Shown here: piece by piece, positions 1 to 13,300 of the stretch
How positions within the stretch are numbered: the stretch's first letter is position 1
How the letters are laid out: each line of letters begins with the position of its first letter
Source of the DNA: Taxillus chinensis
Lineage: Eukaryota > Streptophyta > Magnoliopsida > Santalales > Loranthaceae
Assembly: GCA_023512835.1 (NCBI GenBank)
Contig: CM042085.1
Location: 9,470,062-9,534,061, forward strand
Reading direction: 5' to 3'
DNA length: 64,000 nucleotides
The notes under the pieces: model-generated
Database searches by the model: none
Told to the model about the DNA's origin: nothing
The model's input: only the letters and a program-made list of their open reading frames with translations
Position numbers and translations under genes: made by a program

Positions 1-926
1 CACAAAACCTGCCATGTCCAGCCCCATCACCATTGCTTAGTTCCCTTGGATTCAGGGTCTCAAAGCATACAATTCCTTCAAAGCAACCCTCCAACCTTAG
101 TCTGCTAACAACTGTGGCCACATGAGCCTTGTTCCCATTCGAGAAAATCTGTTTCACAATCAAAATATATTGTCATTTGAAGAAAGCTTTACAACAAACA
201 CGTTCATCAAAGGGAGTTAACTAAAAATAGACTCACAAGTTTCCGAATAGGCAGGCTAAGTAAGAGATTCCTTAAAACGGGGTCAGGCTTTAACAGCTCA
301 TAAGGTAATCTCCCATGAGCAAACCTACAAACGGAAATCAAGGGGTCATAAACTACTTATGAGGAAAACCATATGGTGAAAAAACGATCGAGACTGGGGA
401 GTTTAGGTCTGCATACTGGTGGAAGTCATCAACGTCAAACTTATAGCCAATAGCCTAGAAAAAGAAAAGGAAATACATTAATGAATGATGACCAAGTTTG
501 TTTTTGACCATGATATCATCAAATCCGCACCTTGAGACCTGCCATTGTTGTCCCATATTCCTTGTAAAGGCGCTGATTCATATCAGACACTTTGTCCTCC
601 TCTATGCCAAGTTTTTGAACCATATACTCTAAAAAATGAACATCCGGGAAATCATAACGTAGTGACTTTAACACACAAATAATAAAAATAATAAAGTTCC
701 CCAACACTTTTAGCATATGATTATTTACCTTTTATATTCTTACTGCACGCGGCAGACAAACCAGAATTTAGTGAATACAGGGTATCGTCTACATCTGAAA
801 ACAAACATGCTTTGTTATGTTTCTCCGCACAAAAATTAACCATACAACATATGTGGCAAAGCAGGAACGCGAACCGAAGAGAAGGCAGTCATATCGCAAC
901 TTAGGATCCCTCTGGTATTGGCCCAT
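1..926 (-). CDS. HAD-family phosphatase (pyrimidine 5'-nucleotidase-like), 5' part
   Basis: Six exons read on the minus strand: 926-875, 794-729, 628-531, 454-417, 324-237 and 148 to beyond the window edge. All introns are GT-AG and the frame is continuous for about 163 residues. The start ATG at 926 has an in-frame TAG two codons upstream. The exon 1-2 join creates CLLFDVDDTLYSL, which is HAD motif I (DxDxT) with the nucleophile Asp. It is followed by EYMVQKLGIEEDKV, LYKEYGTTMAGLKAIGY, HGRLPYELLKPDP and FSNGNKAHV. These blocks match the plant/yeast SDT1/PHM8-like group, soluble Mg-dependent nucleotidases acting on UMP/CMP-type substrates or other small phosphates. Motif II (usually a Thr/Ser after the F-x-N stretch) is represented by IFSNGNKAHV, with Ser where relatives often have Thr. 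The C-terminal Lys and Asp motifs lie outside the window. Substrate is inferred from the family only. Confidence 0.88.
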
Positions 927-1860
927 TCCGATCTAAACGAGAGTTTGTAAATCAATATGAAAGTAAATAAACAAATTATAAACTGAAAAAAATAAAATCA
1001 CAATTTTTGTCTTGGGGGCTACTTTAAATTATGAGAACACAGAGTCATGGGAAGCGAGCGAATTTTAGAATTGAAATGAGACCCCCAATGCTTCTAAAGC
1101 AAATAAATAAATTTAAATTTCATGTGAAACAAAGTAACAGGCCACTCGTGATAATATATATGCCCCACGATAGGAAAAAGCAAAATTCGCAAAAATAATG
1201 ACACCAAAGTCACCGGCCATAAGCTGAAAAGGACGGCCGGCCTGTAAATATAAAATCAACGCACAAGGCCATGCCAGTGACGGCACTGACAAATGTTGAG
1301 GTCTCATTCAAACAGAGCGAACAATACATAAACCATAAACAACAACAACAACAACAACAACAAGAATCAAAATTCCTAAACACCCATAATGCATCTGCTA
1401 CTGAATTCAATTCACCACAACCACATGTCATATAAATTAACCACGAAGCTTATATAAAGAAAGAAAGAAACAAAGAACGAACGAACGAACGGACCTCTAA
1501 ACCAAATGACCACACAGATCGCAGAATAGAAGATGGGGGCAGGCGAAATAAATGAGACAATAGGGGCGACGGCAACAGCTTTTGCAGCGGCTTGGGGCTT
1601 AAATAAGGTAGTTGAAGGAGGACAAAGACAAAGGCCGGTGGTGGTGTGGGGCGGGTGTGTTTGGGAAAGTGCCTGCCGCTCTCAATCACAGATTCACAGT
1701 TGCAAGCGCGTGCGTTCGCGCGTTCCTTTTTGTTTGGGAACCGTCTAGAAGGAGACGACTTTTTTGCCTCTCCGCGCACCACCCTGTTGTTTCACGCCAC
1801 GTATATTCCAAATAAAGCGTTCGTGGCCGCTCCCGTACCGCGTATTCAACCATACTAAAT
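927..1860 (-). promoter_or_regulatory. Probable 5' leader/promoter region of the HAD gene
   Basis: This stretch lies directly upstream of the HAD start codon. It is less AT-rich than its surroundings, with a GC-richer patch around 1560-1850. A minus-strand TATATAAG lies near 1450-1457, and a (CAA)n run at about 1340-1362 would fall in or near the leader. Several short open frames overlap here on both strands, but none resembles a protein I know. Transcription start and any leader intron cannot be fixed from sequence alone. Confidence 0.3.
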
Positions 1861-2304
1861 AACATTCATTTGACCTTCGTATATTTGTTTTTCCATGACA
1901 CATTTTGTGACATTATGGGGACGTTTGATGCATTAAGGGGTTTTTTTTCTCAGTCAATTTTTATTTGAGTGAGAGTTTTAGGGTGGTTGATATATATTTT
2001 TATTTTTGTATTTTTGTTTCATGATTTAAATTTTTATTGAATTTTGAGTTTAAATTCTGAATTTAAAATTTTTTTAAAAAAATAAATATATTTTAATAAG
2101 AGTAACTTTTAATACTGAATTTTATAAAAATTAATACAAAATATAAAAGGGTGAGTCCGAATATTAAAATAAATGAATGATTAACAAAAATTAAATTGGG
2201 TCCCACAAAAAAATAGATTTGAAAATTAAAAAAAATAAATACATTTTTTAAAATAGCTACTTTATTCAAATTATGATTTGAATCAAACAATACTTTGTCC
2301 AGAA

Positions 2305-2475
2305 ATAGGTACACCAAATACACTTTGTTGATCGATTCTAATTTTGAAAACAGAATCGTGTTTTAAAATACTTGAACCAAATAGGTCTTTAGGCCTATTT
2401 GGTTTAAGTGTTTTAAAACTTGATTTCATTTTCAAAATCATAATATAGCCAATAAAGTATTTTTGATACACCTGT
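2305..2475. repeat. Inverted repeat, possible MITE-like hairpin
   Basis: Two arms of roughly 80 bp face each other around position 2390. The inner 26 or so bases on each side (2360-2385 and 2394-2419, words AACCAAATAGG and CCTATTTGGTT) match almost perfectly. Outer parts are diverged but alignable (AGGTACACCAAATAC versus GTATTTTTGATACACCT). Related words recur near 3520-3620 and 4130-4210, so this may be a decayed dispersed element. No target duplication was identified. Confidence 0.45.
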
Positions 2476-4871
2476 TTGTTTCTTAAAAAAAGTATTTCTT
2501 GATTTAAATCATGATTTAAATAAAAGTACTATTTTGAAAACATATTTAAGTTGTTTTTAGTTTCAAATATTTTTTTGTGAACCTTAATTTATTTATTTTT
2601 TTTATTATTTTTTTACTTTATTTTCCGGATCAATAATATTCTATTTTTTATCAATTTTTATGAGATCCAGCATTAAAAAAATCCCCTCATATTAAAATAC
2701 ATTTTTTTTCCTAAAAAAAGTATTTTTAAAATTTAAAATTCAAATTTCAATTTCCCAAAAACCAAAACTTAAAAATAAAAATATGTATTAAACACAACCA
2801 AACTCTAAATCAAATAATTTTATTTAAAAAAAACATCCTTAATCCATCAAATGTCTTATCATAAAATGTAGGAGTAATAAACGGTCGATTCGGTCAGTTT
2901 ATATATAATTTTTAAACCAAACCAAAGACATTCGTTTTGAAAAAAATCCAAATCAAAACCAATAAATAAAGGTTAAAAATCATCGATTCTTGGTTTGATT
3001 CGGTGCATAAAATTCGGTTTGATTAAGTTCAACGGTTTAAATCGATTTTTGAATTTTAATGACTAATTTAAAAAAGATATATTCATCTCAAATATCATCA
3101 CCTATCAGTTTTTAAGACGCTATCTAAAAAAAAGTTTGAAAAGATTAGACATTCACCTAAGAAAGTAAGATATTAAACCGAATTTGAAATGTGATTACCC
3201 AAAAATTCGACAAATAAAATACGAGACATGAAAAATATTATCAAGTTTAAACTTTGCTAAATAATATACTAGAGGCAGCAAAAGATGTATAAACCTATCA
3301 AATTATATTAAATTCAATGACAATATGTTCGATTAGTTCAGTAATCGAATAGCCAAACTATAAACCGACCAAATACCATCGATTGTTCCAAAATGAAAAC
3401 CAAATCAACCAATCTTATTTTAAAAATCAATTTTTTTCGGTCCAATGAGTTCAGTTTGGTTCAGTTCTTGATCACCCTTAATAAAATGTGTCATGGACAA
3501 AGAATATTGATTATGTTTTTAACTCAAATAAGTGTATTCGGTACACATATTTTTTTAATAAAATAGTACTTTAGTCAAATTTAAATTTGAATATAATAGT
3601 TATTTTTGAAAATATTTTTAGTTTTTTTCATTTTTCTAATTTGAATATAATAATTTTTTAAAACAATTATTATGGTTTATAAGAAATATACTATTTTAAA
3701 AATATATTCTTTTTCCTTTCAAACAAAAATTATTTTTTAAATTTTAAAATCAACTATTGTTGGAATTAGAATAATAAATCAAACTATAAACTATTTTTTA
3801 AAATAGGAATTAAAAATAGTGAACTATAATAACTATAAAAATCAACTATAAACTATAAACTATTTTTTAAAAACTATAAAATATTTTTAAAAATAGTAAA
3901 TCAAATAGGAATTAAAAATCAAATTATTTTTATTTCAAAATTGTGAAAATAAATTTTATTTAAAATGGAAGAGAATATATTTTTAAAATAGTATATATTT
4001 TATAAACTATAAAAATTATTTAAAAATGATAAAATCACATAATAAAAAAAGAAAAAAAAAAAAAATTAAATCCACGGAAAAAATTAATTTAATTCTGAAA
4101 AAAAAAACCATTACATTCAAATTATGATTTTTTAAAAAATAATATTTTATTAAAAATGTGTACTAAATACACTTGTCAGTTAAATTTTAATTTTAAAAAA
4201 AATAATCACACTTCAAATATATACAAAAAAAAATAGACAAGATTAAAAAAAATTAAGTAGGGTGGGAAAAAAACTTCCATGAGACCTATGTTCATTATCC
4301 AAATTACATAACTCTTTTGGGTTTGAATCCCACCCTACTACAATTCTACTCAAGATTAAAAAAATTAAGAAAAAACAAGATATTTTTATTGTATCAATTC
4401 ATACTTCTAGCTTGTTATTAAAATAGGAGAAACTGACAAGATATACAAGTGTGTACGTTACAGAGATCTCCCATGAAATATTCATACTTGATTGGAGTTG
4501 CAAGACGTGATTCGCGATAGAAAGGAGGGGCAATGAAAAGGAGAGGTGAACGATGGGAGGAGATTGTTGCTGGCACGATAGGCAATGGTGTCAGGTGATG
4601 AATCGCAATGGCAATTGGTTGGCAATTCTCAATGAGCAAAGAAGGAGAAGAGGCGATTGATCTAGTGATGAATTGCCATGAGTAAGGGAGGAAGAGGCAA
4701 TGGAATGGTTTGAAAAAATAAATTTAGGTCAAAATAAGCTTACAAATTAAGGGTTAATTTTAAAAATAAATTATTTTAATTATAGCCATTGGATAATATT
4801 AAATAATATTTAAGGGATAAGATTTCATTGGCACTTTTTAAGGCTATTGCACTCTTTTTCTTTTTAAACAA

Positions 4872-4880
4872 CCCCCCCCC

Positions 4881-4951
<71 letters not shown>
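4872..4951 (+). repeat. Compound microsatellite (C)n(CT)n(AT)n
   Basis: A run of about 20 C is followed by about 15 CT dinucleotides and then about 14 AT dinucleotides, with no spacer between the three tracts. It lies in the spacer downstream of FTSH. Confidence 0.95.
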
Positions 4952-4956
<5 letters not shown>

Positions 4957-5346
4957 ATTTAACCATGATAAATAAATATTGAAATACATTGTGAATGATT
5001 TGTTCAATGCAAAATAATTAATCGCTTAGTAATCATACTATTTTGTTTGACTAAATTTAATTTTCAATTATACTTTGATGTTGTCGAAAAGATCTTCGGC
5101 CACCCACTTTTTCAACAAAAATTTACAAAGTAAAACATAATGAGACCAGATAGGGACCGAACTAAAATACCAGCTATCGTAATAACCGACATTACAACAA
5201 TCCTAATCGACAACGGACATCACATTCATCTTTAATATAACCAAAGTAAGTTTTTATAGAAAAGAATTGCATAGGGTCCCGAAGGAAGCCATGAAAAAAC
5301 AAGCTCATATCATGTACAAATAAAACCCATTACCAGTAGCCAATCG

Positions 5347-8300
5347 CTATGTAGGAACGACATCTGGTTCAAGAGGCGGCGACCCCTCATCTTCTGCTGC
5401 AGCAGCACCAACCGAGACAGGTTCTGGTTTCTCATTATCTTCCTCAAAACCGCGTTTAAATCTATCATAGTTTGTGGGCTCACTCGATTTGAATGGCCGC
5501 TCACCCAAAACTTGAAGCAAGTCATCTTGGTGAAGCACTTCCTTTTCGAGCAACAGCTCTGCAATCTGAGCTACTTGCTCCTTGTGCTCTTCTATCAGCT
5601 GGACGGTGCGCTCATATGCCTTACCCACCCATTCCCGAACCTCCCCATCGATAATTGCTCCTGTTTTGCTACTGTAGGGTTTCGACATCTCAAAAGAATC
5701 CTCTTTTTGAGGGAAGGAGAGGAGACCCACCTTATCGCTGAAGCCATACACTGCAACTTGGGCATAGGTCATCTTGGTCACCTTCTCTAAGTCATTCTGG
5801 GCGCCTGTGGAGATTTTCCCTATTAAAACCTGCAGACAAAATACAGCAATTAACACCACTATAATCTTGCCCGCAGCTGCAAACTCTATTGCTCTCATAA
5901 TTTTGCTTGCTTAATAGGGTGGTTCAGTGTAATGCAGTCAAGAACACTACGCAATATTAAATGCCACAAGGACACAAATTTTACGTCCACAATGGGGTAA
6001 AATTTTCAAAAATAAAATACATTACAGCTACCTGTTCAGAAGCTCTACCACCAAGTGTCATGCATGTCATGTCAAAAAGCTGCTCTTTGGTCATCAGCAG
6101 GTTCTCATTTGGAACATACTGAGCAAAGCCAAGAGCTGCACTCCCACGGGGAACGATTGTCACCTTCAACAAGGGCTCAGCATGTTCCAGGAACCAGCCT
6201 GCAACAGCATGACCAGACTCATGATAAGCAACAGTCCGCCTTTCTAGCCTACTTATTACCTGCATGATAAACAAGAATTTAAAAAACTTCTTAGCAAACG
6301 AGTATTAAAGCCTCCCCCTATGCAAGAGTCATGCATCTGTTATACACGGGATTTTTATCCATCTCCACTTTCTGTACAGTTCTCAATGAACAATAAACAA
6401 GCTCCCATTCCCAATGTCATGTTACCGGTATAGTCTCTGATCTTAAATATTAAAACCAGGATGCATTCACTAAGTGTGATGTACTTGCACAGGCACATTT
6501 ACAAATATTTGTGACCGCAAAAAAAAGTTGCCATGGACTAGAAATATAAAGTGATCTGACATATATAAACTCTGAGGTGCACTTTAATTCAAAGTAACTA
6601 AAATAATCTCTTAGAATAACTTCAATAAAGCTACGACGCCAACATAAGGATACCTAACAAAACACCCAAACAAAAACATGAAAAATATTTTTATGCATAT
6701 AACATACTTAGAATGAGGTGTAACCTACGCATTCTGAAAAATATGAAATAATTAGCTGGATATTTATGTATATATTTAAATTACCTAATCAGAATTCTTA
6801 TCAAAATTAAGTCTTCCCAATATTTTACATAAATGATTGTATTCTATTAGTGAAAGAAATAAGAAATAACTTTAACTCTTATGTTCTTTTCTCTACTTGT
6901 TGTCAGAGCAGAACACAAAATTTTTGCCCTAACCCTGATAAAGGGAGCTCTTATTTTGCTCTCCCTTTACGTGGCAGACAGTCTCTCTCCCTTCTCTTTC
7001 CCGTGGACGAACAGTCTCATTGACAGATATTTTGTTGTAGGAGACTCTGCCTCGTCACTCACTGTTGCTTCCACTGGCCGCTGAGCTATCAACAGATGCT
7101 GCATTTGGAGTTTTTGAAGGGTCCAACCGTGAACGAGCCACAGCTGTCCCCATCACTCACGGCCACCACACCACCACAAAAATCAACCATCATTGTTGTC
7201 ATCTTACCACCGCAAGGATCAACCATCCAAGTCCTTGATCGCGATTGACTCACCAACGTGGCAAAGCAGCTGTCCCAAGTCATCACCAACCACCATAACA
7301 GTCCTTGATCGTTTCATATTCTGAGTCATCACCGCAGCAAAGCGACTGTCCCATGTCAACACTGACCACCAGAACAGCCCTTGATAGTTTCATATTCCGC
7401 ATGGAATTTTTTTTGGGTGACATCTTTGCTCGTTGAGTTTTTTTGGCTGTGGCGCAATAAAAACTAAATTTTTTTGAGTGCACTTTATCTGTTAATTGGA
7501 GTTGTCACACTTTTTTTGAGGTGCACTTTGTCAGGACGTAAACAACGTCACATGCTTGGTGTTCACAAGTTTGGAGATAGGGAGAAGGTTTTGATGGCTA
7601 CACCAAATAAAAATTCTCGATCTCTTCTTTTACCTGTTGAAAATGCTTATTTCCTCAATTATTTTTCAATATCCCTCCTACTTTTATTCTAAAGTGTAAA
7701 CACATTTATGAAAAAAAATATCATATTCCTTCTAAAAATTCCTATATTCACATTAATATTTAAAGTCCTTTTTCTACAACTGCTGCTTCAGGACATAGGT
7801 ATTTTGTAACTTTTATTAATGATTATACTAAGGTAAACCGAATATATTTGGTGAAATCAAAACATTATATTTATATCATTCCTCAATTCTATCAAATGAA
7901 AATTTTCGCATCCCAATTCAATTTAGGTATTTCATTCTAACAATGATCCTCTGCCAGAATTTCTTTAAACAACAAAGCATCCTCTCTCAGACAATATGGA
8001 TTCACATACCACAAAATAAAATAATAAAACGTAAAAATTGATATCTCCTCAGTGGATCAAGTTTTATGTTACTATGAAACGTTCTAAATGATTTTGGGAT
8101 GATGTCATCATGATTGTTGTTTGTCTTGTCAATTGAATGCTTACTCATGTCATTGACTATTAAATTCCTTTAAGAATGTCATCATGCATCATACATCATG
8201 CATCTACCATATCACTTCAACTCCTAACATTTGTCCTATAATTTTTGATTGTATTATGTTTACGTACACAAACTTTATAGGGATGAACTTGACCCTCATG

Positions 8301-10357
8301 CTCTCAAATGCATGCTTTTGGATAACCCAAATTCTCAAAATAACTATAAATATTTTTATCCTCCCCTGAGTAAACAACATATGTTTGTGGATGTTAGTTT
8401 TATGAGATGGTATCCTATTTCTTTGAAAATATCTCCCTTGTTCCTCTTTCTCTTCTTAGGGAGCTTAATAGTAAGAGAAAAAGGAATAATTATAGTTAGA
8501 TAAAAAAAATGTGAATTTTAGAATAAAGAGAGGATCCAACTATTATAGGTAATGAGGAGTCATTAGATGCTCGTAATCCTTTTATAGTTGAATCAAATGA
8601 GAATGAGAAGTCAAACTCGTGTCATTAAAAATACTATAAAAAATAAAAGCATGCTACTCTCAACTCCAATCCTCCTCTTAATGATACTAATATGTCATCA
8701 TATGATTATTCTGTAATTAATCATTTGAAAAGAACTACTACTAAGTACACATTAATTTACTTATAATTCCCAATTTAAATGGTACCTTTGATTCTAACTC
8801 TACAACTTCAATCCTACAACTCAGAGATATTCTTTCCGAGATAATTAAAAAACCCGATAGATTAAAATTTTCAAAATTATCTTTTAATAATATTTATCAT
8901 ATTTTTGACTTTGTTTGTCATCTATTTTAAAAGTTTTATTTGATCGATTGAGTCACTCAATGCAAGCATATAATTTCAAGCATGTTTTGGTTGATCACAC
9001 TGTTCTATTAAAAATGGTGATGATATTAGCTTTGTTCTTATTTATGTTAATAACATCATTGTTACAAGTAATAACACAACTGAGATAGAAAAACTCCATT
9101 GTTATTTAACAAAGGAATTTGAGATAAAAGGCTTAAAAACTCTAAAATATTTCCTCGATATTAAAGTATCCCAATCCAAACAAAGAATTTCCCTCTCAAC
9201 GAAAATATATTCTAAACCTCTTAATTGAAATCAATAACTTGGCTTGCAAACATGCAGATACTACTATTTACTATTGAGGTGAACCATGATCTAACCATCT
9301 ATCATGATTGGATTCCAACAAATAAGAACAAATATTAAAGGTTAATAGAAAAATTAAACTCACATACTAGACCTAACATTTTATATGCAATTAGTGATGT
9401 GAGTCAATTTATGCATAATTTGAGTGATCAACACATAAGTGTTGTAAACTGTATTCTGACATATTTCTCCGATCAAAGGTATTATGTTTTTCGAGCATGA
9501 ACACCTAAACATTATGGCATACCCCAGTTGTAATTTTATTGGATTCAAACTGAACAAAAAATCTACTTATTTGTAAGTAATAATTTGGTGATTATTTTGC
9601 AGAGGCTACACGACTAAATATTATTTTGCATGAACTTGATTATGGCCCTCACAAACCCATGATGTCATTTTGCAATAACAAAATTGTCATAAAAATAACT
9701 AAAAATCTCCAATATAATATGATCATACGAAACACATTGAACATAGCAAAAATTATATCAATAATGTTTTAAATTCTAATGTAATGAAAATTTTCTATAA
9801 TAAGATAGCAAATTAACTCACAAATATAATGACTGTAATTTCTAGTAGTTCTTTTAATGCATCTTTGCTCAAGTTAAACATGTGTAATATTTGAGAGTAA
9901 TAGTTAAAATGACTTGCCTATATTAAGTACCTAAATATTTTAAATATTCGATAATAATTAGCTGAATTAATATTTACGTATATATTTAAGTTAATTAAAA
10001 TTCTAACCTAAATTAAGCCTTTCTAATATTATATATATATGATTGTATTCAATTAATGAATTTTAAAAAAAAAAAAAAACTTTTTGCTCTTGCGTTCTTC
10101 TCTTCTTTACTCTATCCATAGCAGTATGATGGACTGCAAGATCTCACTGTAGATCTTCCAATTTTTTACCACAGCTCATACTTAATCTATGCAGCACAGC
10201 TTGCCATAACTAGTATGCTAAAAAATAGATTTTGAAAAAATCTATACTATAATACAATGAAAATGTTACCTTATTCTTTTTCTCCAGGCCACCAATGACC
10301 CTATCAATAGCAGCCTCAAAATGATCCATCGTGACCAGTGAACCATCAGTTCTTGCT

Positions 10358-10392
<35 letters not shown>

Positions 10393-13300
10393 GTCAGCTC
10401 CAGCAAATCCAGGGGTGAGGGCTGCTAGTCTTGGAGAATAGAAGGACGGTTCTTTGTCAAGTTTGATCTTTTTCAAGTAAATCAGAAATATCTGATCACG
10501 GCCTTTGACATCAGGCTTATCAATTGCAATTTGCCGATCAAATCGTCCCGGTCTCAAAAGAGCCTTGTCTAAAATATCAGGCCTATTAGTGCCAGCAAGC
10601 ACAACAACCCCAGCAGTGGTTCCAAATCCATCCATTTCAACAAGCAATTGATTAAGGGTACTCTCACGCTCATCATTAGCACCTGAAAGTCCCCCTCGCC
10701 CCCTTGCTCGACCAATGGCATCAATCTCATCAATAAATACTATACTGGGTGCACACTGCCTAGCCTCTTGAAATAAGTTCCTCACCCTGGATGGTCCAAC
10801 ACCAACAAACATTTCCATAAAATCTGAACCTGATATGGACAGGAAAGGTACTTCAGACTCCCCTGCGGTTGCTTTTGCAAGAAGGGTCTTTCCAGTGCCA
10901 GGCGGACCTACAAGAAGAGCCCCTTTAGGAATTTTTGCGCCTAGTTCCTCATATTTCTTGGGGTTCTTAAGGAAATGTACAAACTCCATAATTTCTTGTT
11001 TTGCCTCATCACAACCAGCAACATCTTTGAAATATACCTGAACCAATAAAACAGACAGATACAGAACCTTCTCAGCAACTTTATTTTGCAATGAAAATGT
11101 AGGGAAGAATAACCACATGCCATTAAGAAAAATACAAAGGGATTGAAGGTGTGCATGCAAAGCTTGATCAAGGATTGTGAACTAACCTTGTTCTTGGCAT
11201 TCTTATCCAACTTTGTAACATGAGCTTTGCCTATGTTAAATATCCCACGTGCACCCTTACCACCAGTACCACCAAGACCCATTCCACCTCTCCGCCCCAT
11301 GTAAAAGAGGGAACCCAGGAGCAATAGTGTTGGACCAAATTTCATCAATTCCTGGTACCAAACCATTCGGGACACATAGGTGACAGGAACAAAATCATGA
11401 GAATCAATCCCCAATGCTTCTTGGGCTTCTTCCAATTTCTCTTCAAAAGATTCCACACTGCCTATAGTGAAATAATATTTATAACGGCTTTCATTTCCTC
11501 TTCCAGAGGCTTCACTGGTGGATCTTGGGACAACATCATCAGTTGACTGGCTTTGTGGCATGTTCCGTACATAAACTTTTGCAACAGATTTGTTAGAAAC
11601 AACAATACGATCCACTAAACCAGGTTCCAATAGTTTGTTTTTGAACTCCTGGAAGCTAATCTGCAAGAAGTACAATTCCAAATTCTTAATAAAACTAAAG
11701 CAATATAAAAGTAGAACGAGAAAAGAAAAACACTAGAAATGAGTCATATACCACAACAAAAGCCTATATAGTTAATTAATTATCCATGTCCCATAAAGCA
11801 AATCCCAAAAGGGCCCAAATCAAGAAGCATGCTTTGAATTATGATAAATGAACATTTTCATCAATAGATGATTGCTGAAGAGTGATGCCTGTTTAAAAGT
11901 TTATAATGAGGTTATTGATGAGTAAGTTAAGGCATTTTTTACTTATCTGCAACTCTTTCACTACAGAGAGATGTCAATGGAAAAACTTTTGGAATAACAT
12001 TCAGTAGAAAAATGCAATTCCAAGAGGAAACAATGGTGATAAAATTAAGGAAATAACATCATACCAAGATCAACTTTATGCAGAAAAAACTTTTCAAAGT
12101 TCAATGCAATGAAAACTGACAATGTTAATATGTTATGCATGTTATATCACAAAATTTATTAGGATATAGAGCAATGAGATCACACAGATTTTTCAAAAAA
12201 AAAACTGATTAGGCACACAAGAACATATTGGTTTTGCAAAGGGACCCTCAATAAAAGTAGTACGTGTTCAATATAAAAAACAACTGGAACTTTGAATCCA
12301 TAAATGAGTTGAACAAAGGGTGCGTTAATCCAAAACATTTCACATTAAGGTTTCATTTTTATTGCTGAGGTAAGAGCTGCACTGGCAATGAAAACAAGTT
12401 CCAGCAGTATGGTCAGAGGATATTCATACCTGTTGCTGTTCACGAAGAGCACCAAACGGATATGATGCAAGAAAGACCAAAACCATTACCAAAGGAGCCA
12501 CTACATTTTGAAGTATCTCCATGAATGTTTTTGGAAAATTTCCAGGATCCCCTTCATTTGAACCTTCTGCAAGGAAAAGGTTGCCATCAGGATTGTGAAA
12601 CCTTTTCATTCTATATACAAGAGAATAGTGTGAACCAATAAATTGAATATAACTTATCCAAATAGTTCTACAAATAAAGAAAGAGTAGTTTTTCTTCACC
12701 ACACTGGTACATTAGACTATTAGAGCATATTAAACTACCACCAAAATTACTAGTGTCTTATGCCTGCCAATATTATCATGTAAATCAATTGAAGCATTCT
12801 TTTTACATTTGGAGTAACCAGCCTAACCCTTATGACATAGTGCATACACATTTATATTTTATGGAGCTTAGGAAAACATGTCTAGATGAAATAGATTTTT
12901 TTTTTTGCAGGGCGTTTATAGAAAAACTACAACAAGACTCGGCTTTAAAAAGAAGATTTATATTACATTGGGTTAGTACACATAGAAAAACTAGGAAATT
13001 GGGCGTTTATACACATTCATGTGTTGGGCGTTCCACATTTTCCTATAAACTGGTTGGGTATATAGCAGCACATTCATGTTTTAAGCATTTATAGGAAAAC
13101 CCAATGTTGGGGCTTAGTAAATCTTCATTTAACCATACAAAAACTAGAAAATTGGGTGGGTTAAATGAAGATTTACGAAACCCAACACACACAAAAACAG
13201 AAAGAGATTCTTCAGTTTTAATCACATTCTGAGCAATGCATTAAGAAATACACTATACTGAGAAGAAAGATAAGAAATGAGATATTATGCTACATTAGGG

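Larger units (their letters stand above)
1861..5280. other. AT-rich intergenic spacer without recognisable gene
   Basis: Very AT-rich DNA with many short open frames of biased composition. I see fragments of dispersed repeats: an inverted repeat at 2305-2475, stretches rich in 'cggttcggtt' words near 2880-3470, and a less AT-rich patch at 4440-4720. No coding homology is visible on either strand. Confidence 0.6.

Noticed and set aside
1450..1858. Overlapping open frames on both strands upstream of the HAD gene
   Set aside because: Composition-driven frames in a GC-richer promoter patch. None resembles a protein and they overlap one another.
4260..4350. Possible tRNA or SINE from GGGTTTGAATCCCACCC
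   Set aside because: A box-B-like word is present but no A box at proper spacing and no cloverleaf could be formed.
10835..11041. Plus-strand open frame over FTSH exon 6
   Set aside because: Antisense shadow of the AAA domain.
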